From: Ascidia mentula
Lineage: Eukaryota; Chordata; Ascidiacea; Phlebobranchia; Ascidiidae
Assembly: GCA_947561715.1 (NCBI GenBank)
Contig: OX387204.1
Location: 2,175,001 to 2,239,000, forward strand
Reading direction: 5' to 3'
DNA length: 64,000 nt
Part shown: positions 54,623 to 64,000 of the stretch, in pieces
Numbering within the stretch: position 1 is the first letter of the stretch
Layout: each line of letters opens with the position of its first letter
Position numbers and translations under genes: made by a program
The notes under the pieces: model-generated
The model's database searches: none
What the model saw: only the letters and a program-made list of their open reading frames with translations
What the model was told of the DNA's origin: nothing

Positions 54623-56795
54623 TTACACTATGTGTTTGAGTGAAAACGACTCAAAGTAAGGATCGGTTTCCTGATCATCATTGACGAAGGACGGGGCGTT
54701 TAAGGCAACTTTCGAGTCAAACAAAAGGGTCGCGTCGCCGTTGCACAACGAAGACGACGTCCCCCGACGACGCACGCGACCCTCTGTGACGTCATCACCG
54801 GACGTCGCGAAGCGTTCGGGGTATCTCTGTTCGTTTTCAACGCGGAGAAGGCACTCTTTCCTGGATGAAGAGTCGGAATCGCCTGTGGTGGTGGCTGCGG
54901 GTATGGTGGCGTCGACGCTGTAACCCTTCGTCACGGAGCTGCTCGACGGGGACCCGAACGGTTCCGGGCCATCGACGTCCAATGGTGAACTGGAAAGAAA
55001 GGAATCAGTTTGTTCGAAGTCGGGTGATGTCGTGGAGCCGGTGAAACCGATGGAAGGTTGGTTGCGGTTCCCTCTTATGCGCGTATCCCCATACACTGTA
55101 CCGCCGTCTAGCGGAAGCGGTTTACACGCGAGTTCATCGCTGTCTGGCGTTGTTTTGGTGACCGCTTGAGAAATCGGTGGGCTGGGTACGTCATTGTTTC
55201 TTTGCAGCTCGAAGAGGTCGGAACCGGAGTATCGAAATACTGCAAGTATTCCGGATGAGTTAAAACTGCTTTAATTGACCAAACGCGTATTCCACTACAG
55301 AACATTAACTCTTTCAAGACAAAAATACAGTCTGTGTAACTGTTACAAAATTCATTTTACAAATGTTTCGATTGTAACTACTGTAAAAGTATTTTGTCCC
55401 CTCGCCCGCATTTCACATTGAAAATGATTGTAGCTAATAGAGATGCTGTAAAATGGATTTCGTTGCAAATATGTGGGCTATATCGTTTGTCTTGAAAGTT
55501 TAAAAACCGTGAGGTAGATTCCCAAGATTACCTCTTTCCTTCTGCGAATCATTTTGGCCACACTTCGCTGTAAAATCAAGCGAATTCCACCGCTTCAATG
55601 GAAAGAGAGGTTGGCTTTCCAAATCCGACACAATACTTTTTTCAACATGCCGAGTCCGCGGCACTTTCGACCCCTGTGACAAGCAAGAACCGACACCCAT
55701 TCGCCGCTGTCTGGCGCTGCTGCGCAGTTTTCCATTTTGTCGAATGGAATGACAAGATCGACGTTTTGGAACCAGTGGTTCGGCACTGATGAATGCGTCA
55801 TCGTCCGAATCGGTCGTGTCATCAACCACGCCCTGAAATCCCATACCTCCTTCGTCACTCTCATCATCGTTTTCATCATATTCCTCTGCATCCTTTTAAT
55901 ACGGAAATAATCGCTTATAAGTCGTATATAAAATAAACTTTAAATGTTGTGTAGATAACAGGCAAAGTAAAAGCACCTTTTTTTACCAGCGCCGTCAATC
56001 ACAGTAAAAATTGAGCACCACGAGTGCAAAACTAAATGTCAGTTGACTCACGGTGTGGCACGCAATTAACAAAACCATTAACACAAAATCTGACAATATA
56101 ACCTTTTCAACACAGGTGATTAGAATATATTATACTAAGCCTAAAGAAGACAGAAAAAAGAAATGTTTCCAAACAGCTCGTGGAAAAGAATAGAATGGAA
56201 AATGACGAGGTGGAATACTCAAAATCTTGTCATGTTAGGCTTGTTTACCTTATCAGGGGAGTTCCAAGCGGCAGCCGGCCTGAAGTCACTTTTTCTTGAT
56301 CGATTCTTGCTCATACGAATTGACGAAGCCGTTTTCTACACAGGGTTTTGCATCAAATTAAATGCCAGCAACACTACAGCAGGGTATGGACAGCTTTTTT
56401 CACGTTTTATTTTACCACACCGGAAATCAAACCCAGGGTATTCCGGCCACGAACCACAAACTGGTTTTTGGTATTCAGGTCGGCTGCTTGACCAATGTTC
56501 CAAATTTTTGACCGCACCGGGATTCTAACCTAGCATATCCTCGGCACGAATCCCGACCGGGTTATCTTCTAGGTAGCCTATGTGGGTCGGGCGCTTAACC
56601 GATGTTGCCAATGGTCGAAGCAAGCTATAAATGGAAGTTCTGCACTGCCACCTCGTGGCCTAACTTACCAAAGTATCAGATTTCCTGGACCTCCAGAATA
56701 GTTCCTTTCTTTCCCCTTCCTCGTCGGAATCCTCGTCCTCCCCTCTGCTTTTGATCAAAAACCTCGGTTTTTTCCCCGAGGTGGAGTCCCGATAC
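54623..56795 (-). CDS. KCNQ: KCNQ distal tail exons
   Basis: Exons 56795-56669 ([20 protein letters not shown], acidic), 55892-55532 ([16 protein letters not shown] ... [16 protein letters not shown] ... [20 protein letters not shown]) and 55239-54623 ([20 protein letters not shown] ... stop). Phases agree: 1 base, 0, 1. The tail is poorly conserved and likely disordered; it holds several RRxS/RKxS-type sites (for example KRRSCHS and KRWNS) that could be phosphorylated. The 55892 acceptor (TATTAAAAG) is weak but is the only one that keeps frame. Confidence 0.82.
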
Positions 56796-59700
56796 TGACC
56801 TTTGTGATTCCTTAATTAAAATGGTGCCCGTGTTAAGACTGCTGATAAATTATCGCATCTTCTCTTCACATATGTGGTTTTATTTTAACGTCAGTTTAAT
56901 GTTTTGCTACTCACTAAATAATTTTGATAACATTAGAAAAATGATACGTGTTAGAAATGGTCGGTAAGGTTTTTGATTGGGGTCGATAACGTCATTACAG
57001 CCTTCCGGCCAAATTTAAAAGTTTACGACAAACCATACGTTCAATGCAGGGAAAAGTGGCCTTAAAATGAAAGCCGATGTTTTTTTAGATACGTCGCATT
57101 GTTCTCTTTAAAAATCATCGAAATCGGACAAGAAAAGGAGAAGTTAAGTTTAAAGTTTCGTCGGCCCCGACAGAAAGCTTTGTCGGTCACCGACTCAGCT
57201 TGATAATGGAGAGACCAACCTGCACAGGTCGATAATAACGTCCATTTTACGGTCTATTTTCCTCATTTCCAATTCGACCAAGCTCAGTCGCGAATTCATG
57301 CTTGGCGTCTCGTTGTGACGTAACGAGCCACAGCTGACAATACGTGACCTGCGTGAACACGTTCCGTTCTGGTTGACTGACGACGACCCGTCGGGGGAAA
57401 TACCCAGTATGGTGTCGACCCTGTAATTTCACGCAGGGAAACACGTTAAATGCGAGTTTGAACCATTCATTCTTTTCTTTTTGACGAGAAAATTAAAAGC
57501 GATTGTAATCAAGAGCAAGTTTTGACTATAGCGGGATTCGGCTGAACGTAAACACCCTTAATCAATATTCGTCCAAATCCAAATATGAAATAAAATCAAA
57601 ATTCGAAGTCGGCAGAGTATTGAAATACCCGTACCATTCGACCGAATCCGTACGTTCAGATTTGGTCCTGGAGGAAATCCTTATCACTGCACAAACGTAT
57701 GAAAATCGCCTGGGCGAGAGAACCCTAACATAGAGGACTTTACCTGCTTTGCAGTATTTTGATTCTTGACAGCATGTCTACGTGACCGGAAGAGTACTGT
57801 TCCATTACATCTTTTACATCGTAAGGGCGCAACGCCTCTTTGAATTTGCGTCGGGCCACCATAAATTTCATCATCCTGAATTAAAAGTCATGGGGAATTA
57901 ACCCAAACATGCGTAGATGTCAATTAACCAGAATGACCGGACACTGACCTTATTCCCCGAACAGCCATTTTGTGTTGCTCCGTCAAAACAATTTGGCTCG
58001 AATCACTAGTTGTTGTCACCGACGAACTGTTGTCGTCAGACTCGGCTCCTAGAAATAAATGCCCTCAAATCTTAAGGCTAAAACACCATTTTGTAACAGG
58101 GCAATTAGATAAGTGACGTCAATCCTTTCAAATCCATGCGCTCAAGCAGTTCTTTGCAGTAAAATTAAAAAGCTACACTGAATGTTTGGCCGATGCCTAG
58201 TTCCGCGCACAGATCAACGAAATTTTCAGAAAACGTAATTACTTTCAACAAACCATGGAAGTAAATCCTAGTGTTTCGAAAAATAATTAGCAAAAAACCT
58301 TAGCCAAACTGAATAATATTTTCCGTAAGCTGGAGACAGATGGCCACAGTTTCGGCCTATAAGGTCTCGTTAGTACAGCTTGGTGTGACTATTGTAGATG
58401 ATGTTGTTGCCAAACGGCCAGGCAAAGACTCCCACATGGTGACTATACAATCAACGTCATCCGTTGGGCACCAAAGCTGCACTGATGATACCTTATTTAG
58501 GTTGAAACAGTGGTCATTTGTCTGCAGCTTAGAGCCAATTCATATTATTGGCACTACTTTGCTTATATACGTGATTCATTTTTGTGCGATAAATATAGCG
58601 AGTAAAATACCTTGGTCTATCGGCGCCTTTTTATCGCTACTCGATGATTTTTCTCTCCAAGGAACTCGAATCGAGTTTTGCCGAGAAAGTCGGTCCCCCA
58701 GACGCTCAGCTAAGCTCTGCGACTTCGTCACTTGGCCCTGCACACAGACAAGCACTCACTCGTAATCCCGCGTCAAAATCGCAATTATCGAATAATATGA
58801 GTCACGGTTTCTCAATTTGGAGGAGGGGATTCCCCATCAGGTGGTAATCTCGTTTAAAAGGGAATTGCACATTTTTATTAAAACGTTCATCAATTCCAAA
58901 ATTGCATGGTATTTCTTTTTTTATATTACCGACATGAACATAACATTCACAAACCGAATTTTCTGTGGGGGAGCTTGAAATATCAGTTTTAAGTAGTGCA
59001 GAAATAAAAAAACTCAATACTTAATTTAAAACAAAGTTATGAACTTTCGCGTTACCTCCTGCTTTCCAGGACTCGAAGCCTGCTGAGCGCTGGAGGTCGC
59101 CGAAGAGCCGTTGCCTTTTCCGACGCTCATGCTCAGTCGGTTGCGAAAGGTGGTTTTCATTGAGAAACGTGGACTGGTGTTGGGCCGGAGTACGCTACGG
59201 AAGCTCCGCTTGCTTATCCTGCGCCATGGATATATTCTGGTTGATACGAGATATTAGTATTTGGCATTGAGGAAATCGGCAAATTTGTTCCACATCACCG
59301 AAACTGTGTTTCGCAATTATTTCTTCGCGGCAAAATAAATAGTAGGGATGCACCGAAAGTTCGGTTTTCCGAATTTATTCGGCCGAAACTAAGGTTTTTA
59401 AAATTATTCGGAAACCGAAACTTTTTACTGCATGCAACGAAAACACACAAAGTTTAGTATAGATTAGAATCATTGCTTAAACTTTACGAATGTGTTCGTT
59501 TTGTTCATTTATTGTCACCGAAAGGATGAAAATCAACTTTAAGCAGTTGTTACAGCAGTCGAGGTAATTCTGTGTCAATAAAAGGCTGTATGATCAGATG
59601 AGATCCAATCCAGCACATGTTTTGTTAAAATTTATTACAGTTAAAGAGATGGATACTAAAATTAGTTTCGGTTTACTAGGCGGAATAAAAAAAAATGCTG

Positions 59701-62700
59701 CTTCGGTGCATCACTAATAAATAGTATTTTTAAAATTGGGAAGCGATATCCACAAACCCTTATAAGTTCAAATTTCTACTGCGCTAAATCGCATGGATTG
59801 ATAAAAACTGATGAACCCACCCTTGTCCGTTACAGGCCCGGATAAAAGGCAACCACGTGGCAACGGATCGTGAGTTTTTGTCTGCGGCGTAACATCTCCA
59901 CATGCATTGTATGAGGTAGGCCGCCGGCATCCTTCTGCGGGCAAAATGTTTTTGTCGATGTTGTTCTTGAACTTTCAGCGCGAAACCGGAACCGAGGATT
60001 CCCTGAGCGACAAAAGACGAAATTGAAGCGAGCAGAATGTTTAGTGCAGATTTTTTTTATATAGAACACGTCACGCATTCACTGCGTTAATAATAACTCA
60101 TTATTAATTTTTTTGTGTTGTTATCGGTCAGGCGTTCTCTAACCTTTTAAACTCACTTGGATCCTCTATAAATTAGAATGCGGCACTAAACTTTTAATTT
60201 AGCTAAAGTTATAGAAGGAAACAACAGGTTGCCCTGGTTAGGTGAACGAATTGCGATATGCTGCTTTTGGTTCCGAATTTTTTTTGTTCTTAATTAATAT
60301 CATAGAGGAAAATTACCGTTGCAGATGTAGCTTGGGAACATTTTACGTAAAATTTTTCGCGGCACACCTGAGCCAGCTTCACTGCACACAGTCAAAGAAA
60401 TCCTGATCCAGGCCAAGCAAAAATTCGCGTAGAAATATAAAAAAACCGCATAGATTTATGAGCTGTAATGGGGCCGAAAGGTCGCAGGAATTCGGATCTT
60501 TTTTTTATTGAAACCAGAGAACTTGAAGAAACGACATCTGGAACATGAGCATTGTGACGCCGTGCGCCGCGTCGTAACAATCAGCAAATAATCGTAAAAA
60601 ACAATTGATTGGATGATGCGCACGCAATAAAATTGTGACACAACAAAGGTATGAATAAGCTCTTGCCTTTGTCTGGTCGAGGTAATTGAGAAATAACCTT
60701 TGTCACAAAACAATGAACGGGTTTTGTAAGCTCATTACTATTCTGCGTATGTCGCAAGGGCGGGTGTGTTTTATTGTGCATCTCTTGGCGTTTATGAAAT
60801 GAACACGTTACGATTTCCCTGCACTTTGACACGTAGACATTATACCCATACTATATAGCTATCATGCTATCATTTAGGATAGGTTATGTGATAGAGATGG
60901 CCGAGAATGTCTATCTTTAATAGGAATGCGAATGCACAAGCCAAAATGGCCAACGCAATTACCGAGCCGGTCGTGCATCTTCAAGGCAGCATAACAGCTG
61001 TTAGCGCAAAACAAGACGAACTTGCCAAAAGATGATTAGAGCGACATCACGATCACAAGCTATCATCACAGCTTTAATACCAACACTCTAGTGTCTAAAG
61101 GGGAATGAATGGCCACTATTACGTCGACGACAGATGTTAGAGGTTTTCTACACTTCCCTGGAGATACGGCGCGTGATACAAGGGCTAAGGAGCACGGAAA
61201 ACTATCGTGTTTGGCCTGAGGTAACCCGGGGGTATGTGTATTAAGGCACAGTGGTACACAACTTGCATAAACCAGTGGGGCATTCACTCCTCTACAAACT
61301 GTTATGCTGACGCACATTTGTTTTTCGTATTCGTAAACGATATCTCGGTTTTTACCACTCCGCCGAAAAGCAATGCTATTTACCGTGGAACAAACAGCGA
61401 CACTTTACCCCTAGTTCACCCGTCTTTCTAAAGGACGTTCATGCCAAACACACCCGAATGCTAATCGCAATCTAATTACAACCGAAAACAAACGAATTGC
61501 ACAAGGGTAGTTTGGCGGGCGGTAGTAAATCAACCTGTTCAAAAGGACTTGGAGAGAAGTTTGAGAAAAGGTCAATTTTAATTGAACGCATCGTCGGTTA
61601 TACAGGACCGCATTTGGTCTCACAAACGGTTGCTTCTCTACATGGAACCACAGTTAAATCAATAAACGCGCCCGTTAATAACCGGGACGTTCGCTGTGCC
61701 TGGGCCAGCAAAATTACAGGATTTGCGCTTCCTTTGCGGGTGAAATTCGATTTACTTTCGTAACACAACAAGTTGGAGTTGCTCGAAACAACAAATCTAC
61801 AGTGGAGGGACAGAGATTAACATTTTTTTCTGTAACCTTTACTAAAGCCGGTGTATCTCCTTTAGATGTAAGGCAAACAAAATGATTTCTAGCCCTTGAA
61901 GAGAATATACGTTGTATCCGTGGTATTCAATGTTAAATACAAGATTTTGGGGAAATAATGCAACTATTCTCTTACGCAAATAAAAACTTGTTGTTCTCCA
62001 TATTTCATGTGTAGCCGGGAAAGGCCAATATTCTAATATTGATACTGAGCTAATTTTCATTTGAGGCGTCCTAAGTATAGTAAAGGCAGGGATTACGCAA
62101 CAAATCTGTTGCAATAGTCGATATGCCACAACACAATTATGATACAGATTTGTTCGAGTACAAGCCCAGTACAGACGCTATGCCGGCATGGAATCGACGG
62201 GTGTTCAATTATTAATCAAACGACAGCCCAGTTTTCAAGTTAGAAGCCCTGGCGCTTTGGGCAGAGTATGCAGGGCTTGTCACTTTTAAGTTGCTTCGAT
62301 CGATTTAGAAATCGCTTGGCAGGTTTTACATTGCAGAAAATGTCGATGCAAAATTAGAAACCTAATTTTAAACCTGGATCAAGCGCAGTGTAGGATATGT
62401 GCCCAGTTATGAATACTTGATGCTCGCAAATGTAACGAACTACCGGCCTTGAATTTATCGTATTTAAGGGTTGTTTTTATTATGTTTGCAAAGAAAAACT
62501 CTTAGCTGCCAAAAGATCCAAAACTAGACATAGTAACTAATTATCATGACGCCGATATATAAACAAAATATCGTTAAAAAATTTCAGCAAAAAATTCAGC
62601 AAATCCAAATGGTTGGAACGTGGCTACAGTAAAGGCTGGAATGGATAATGGATGGATGTAACTAACAATAAATATTGCGTTGTTGTTGCAGCCAGGCATA

Positions 62701-63973
62701 TTGTATTTCAATTAATCTGTTCTTCAGGAACAATTTAACGTATACTTTTATTTACCGACGTTACGTCTGCTATTCAACTAGGCTTTATCAGGGCAGGCGA
62801 CGTCAAGACAATGGTGGATAAAACTGTACGTTTTATTGCGCGAGAGGAACAGATTAATTAAAATATTACCAATAAAGTTGCGTTAACGGACTCTCCGCGC
62901 AACCTATTGTGAACCCATACGCAACAAATACGTCGAAGACCTATGTTCTGCATTCGTCAGTCGCTTACCGCCGGCAGAGCGAAGAACGAAACTCCGAGGA
63001 TTGCAAAGCAGCAAGCGATAAGTCGACCGATCCAAGTCTTCGGCACCTTGTCGCCGTAACCAATCGTCGTCAGGGTGACCTGAAAACAAACAAATTTGCT
63101 GCACGCGCGGGAAAAACAGCAATGGTGAACCATTTGAATCCAATGAGTGCAAGAACGGAGTAGGAATTTTCCGTTGAACTTTAAAACAAATTGTTTATCT
63201 TTAACAAGATTAGAAGACGTTTTTCTCTACTATCAGAAAAGCGGTTACAATCGGTATCAAAAGCCTGTGGTCAGCGCTGTGCCAGTCATTTCCCAAAACA
63301 TGCAAATGTCTAAAGCTCGTAGATATTTCGCACCCAAAAACTATAGACAACGGATATATGACATACAATATACGCATAAATTGTTCCATATCGATGTTTT
63401 AACAACTTTCCAAAAACAGATGAATTTAATTTTTAAGAAAATGTTACAAAAAATAACTGACAAACCCCCAGTGGCAAAATATGTTTGTTTTATGTCAGGC
63501 CAACCATACAGTTTTGTCAGTTTATCACGTCTTTGTTCGTTCGCGTGACATATGCAACAATAGGGACTGCTTAAATGCAAGTGAAAGACAATAAAAGCTG
63601 TCAAATATTTTGTCAACAGATTGCTGTATTGATCTAGTACCTTCTAAATTCGTATTTTTTGCCTTTTGTTGAATTGATCGTGCATGTCGCACTGGTCAAT
63701 ATTACCACAACTGCCAGTGCCCAAGTACAGATCCGTATGTAAAATACCCTGGGCATCCTAACTTATATCCCTGACATAGCAGTCATTTAAGAAACAATAA
63801 AAGCCCATATAATCACAACAAGGCGGTTTAAACAAGCAACCCACCAACCCCCAGTACAGTGCATCGGCGAAAGTGCCGAAATCTTTCGGGTTGACGTCCT
63901 TCTCCGCTTGGTAGACGAGGAACGAAGCGAAGATGAGGGCGAGGAAGCCGATGTACCATGCAGTTACCAACTC
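54623..63973 (-). CDS. KCNQ: KCNQ-type voltage-gated K+ channel (Kv7), S5 to C-terminus
   Basis: Eleven minus-strand exons, about 745 residues; S1-S4 lie beyond the right edge. Kv7 channels are tetramers giving slow, PIP2-dependent M-type currents. The order is S5 and pore (63973-62969), post-S6 helix A (60002-59834), linker (59218-58611), helix B, helix C and coiled-coil helix D (58048-57220), and a Ser-rich acidic tail (56795-54623) ending [14 protein letters not shown]. The blocks [20 protein letters not shown] and [18 protein letters not shown] identify the family. The helix B/C sequence is closer to vertebrate KCNQ2-5 than to KCNQ1, while WRCYAA after S6 recalls KCNQ1, as expected of an early-branching chordate member. 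All junctions keep phase except that between 59834 and 59218. Confidence 0.93.
56390..56640 (-). repeat. Dimeric tRNA-derived SINE
   Basis: On the minus strand two tRNA-like units follow each other. The first has A-box-like GGCAACATCGGTTAAGCG then CCCGAC and B-box-like GGTTAGAATCC. The second has AACATTGGTCAAGCAGCCGAC and GGTTTGATTTCC. The first unit is related to the single-unit copy at 5748-5850. It lies in the KCNQ intron between 55893 and 56668. Confidence 0.55.
57220..60002 (-). CDS. KCNQ: KCNQ C-terminal exons with calmodulin and assembly helices
   Basis: Exons: 60002-59834 (end of S6 and helix A with IQ-like [14 protein letters not shown]), 59218-59056, 58737-58611 ([18 protein letters not shown]), 58048-57949 ([13 protein letters not shown]), 57875-57744 ([20 protein letters not shown], helix B, and [20 protein letters not shown], helix C) and 57420-57220 (RVDTILGI ... 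[20 protein letters not shown], helix D). Helices A and B bind calmodulin; C and D drive tetramer assembly. The first junction is unresolved: the donor at 59833 leaves one base, whereas the next exon needs two. Either the donor at 59856 (after GCC AC) is used, or a small exon was missed. Confidence 0.9.
57528..57665. repeat. Short GATTCGG repeat with inverted ends
   Basis: GGGATTCGGCTGAACGTA at the left and ACCGAATCCGTACGTTCA at the right are loosely inverted, with TTCG-rich interior. It resembles the TTCGG elements at 37840-38155 and 59343-59716. It is in a KCNQ intron. Confidence 0.3.
58325..58567. mobile_element. Diverged copy of the hammerhead inverted-repeat family
   Basis: Left arm from 58325 and right arm 58473-58531 are imperfect inverted copies around a longer spacer. 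The right flank AATTCATATTATTGGC matches, inverted, the tail of the 34.6-kb element. It lies in the KCNQ intron between 58049 and 58610. Many point changes relative to the 34.6-kb copy show that it is older. Confidence 0.65.
58474..58530 (+). ncRNA. Degenerate hammerhead ribozyme
   Basis: Stem I AAGCTGCA/TGCAGCTT, CTGATGA (58482-58488), GAA (58504-58506), ACAG with TTGT as stem III (one G-U pair) and GTC at the cleavage site are kept. Stem II starts with a U-U mismatch next to the core and keeps only ACCT/AGGT. The opposite-strand copy has CTAACGA in place of CTGATGA and should be dead. This plus-strand motif is antisense to the channel gene. Confidence 0.5.
59343..59716. mobile_element. 374-bp hAT-like MITE with perfect 8-bp target duplication
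   Basis: Termini TAGGGATGCACCGAA and inverted TTCGGTGCATCACTA, flanked on both sides by ATAAATAG (59335-59342 and 59717-59724), an exact 8-bp duplication as made by hAT transposases. The interior has TTCGG-rich subterminal repeats and no open frame. It lies in the KCNQ intron between 59219 and 59833, where the exon junction is unresolved. Confidence 0.85.
60003..62968. other. 3-kb KCNQ intron, no gene seen
   Basis: Intron between the filter/S6 exon and the helix A exon. I find no coding exon with family resemblance on either strand. A short inverted repeat (ATTAATCTGTTC at about 62712 and its complement at about 62850) may bound a small MITE near the right end. Confidence 0.5.
62969..63973 (-). 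CDS. KCNQ: KCNQ pore exons: S5, selectivity filter, S6
   Basis: Exon 63973-63845 (43 codons, phase 0 to 0) encodes S5 and the turret: [20 protein letters not shown] then [20 protein letters not shown]. Exon 63079-62969 (37 codons) encodes the filter [16 protein letters not shown] and S6 ([18 protein letters not shown]). The TIGYGD signature is intact, so the pore should be K+-selective. The intron before the filter exon falls at WGL|VTL. Confidence 0.95.
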
Positions 63974-64000
63974 CTGAAAAGGAAACATAAATGACGTCAT

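Noticed and set aside
58340..58765. 141-codon plus-strand frame
   Set aside because: It spans the repeat element and the antisense of a KCNQ exon; no domain of its own.

Overview
The window looks like nuclear DNA of an invertebrate chordate, most likely a tunicate of the Ciona type. This is inferred from AT-rich noncoding DNA, mostly short GT-AG introns (often 150-700 bases), genes split into many small exons whose proteins align closely with vertebrate families, and many short MITE- and SINE-like repeats. Nothing prokaryotic is visible: there are no operons, ribosome-binding sites or CRISPR arrays.

Layout, left to right. (1) On the minus strand at 1877-2636, two phase-matched exons give the 5' end of a Cys-loop ligand-gated channel (signal peptide plus start of the ligand-binding domain); the rest is not recognised and probably lies beyond the left edge. 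(2) About 5.4 kb (2637-8073) has no firm gene, one tRNA-like SINE and one doubtful minus-strand exon. (3) On the plus strand at 8074-42859, 63 consecutive exons of an axonemal dynein heavy chain clearly resemble DNAH1. They join in frame for 3382 codons, from the linker to the C-terminus; the N-terminal ~900 residues expected of the family are not visible. (4) Convergent to it, a single-exon kelch-repeat gene lies on the minus strand (43773-45719). (5) A satellite of seven 187-bp units fills 46208-47529. (6) On the plus strand at 48214-54056, 14 exons form a complete SLC2A13 (HMIT-type proton/myo-inositol cotransporter). (7) Convergent to that, on the minus strand from 54623 past the right edge, is a KCNQ-type voltage-gated potassium channel: S5, pore, S6 and the calmodulin/assembly helices are inside, S1-S4 outside.

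The four main genes are functionally unrelated (ciliary motor, kelch protein, sugar transporter, K+ channel) and form two convergent pairs; no operon logic is apparent.

The most interesting signal is in the noncoding DNA. A perfect 63-bp inverted repeat in a DNAH1 intron (34664-34827) carries a complete type I hammerhead ribozyme on each strand. A diverged relative lies in a KCNQ intron (58325-58567), and a different inverted-repeat element at 18523-18663 holds a hammerhead-like core with a self-complementary stem III. Other points are an intron of SLC2A13 that stays open in frame for 125 codons, a minisatellite that forms the sequence in front of a DNAH1 splice acceptor, twin 83-bp repeats in two DNAH1 introns, a dimeric tRNA-derived SINE and three hAT-like MITEs with recognisable target duplications.
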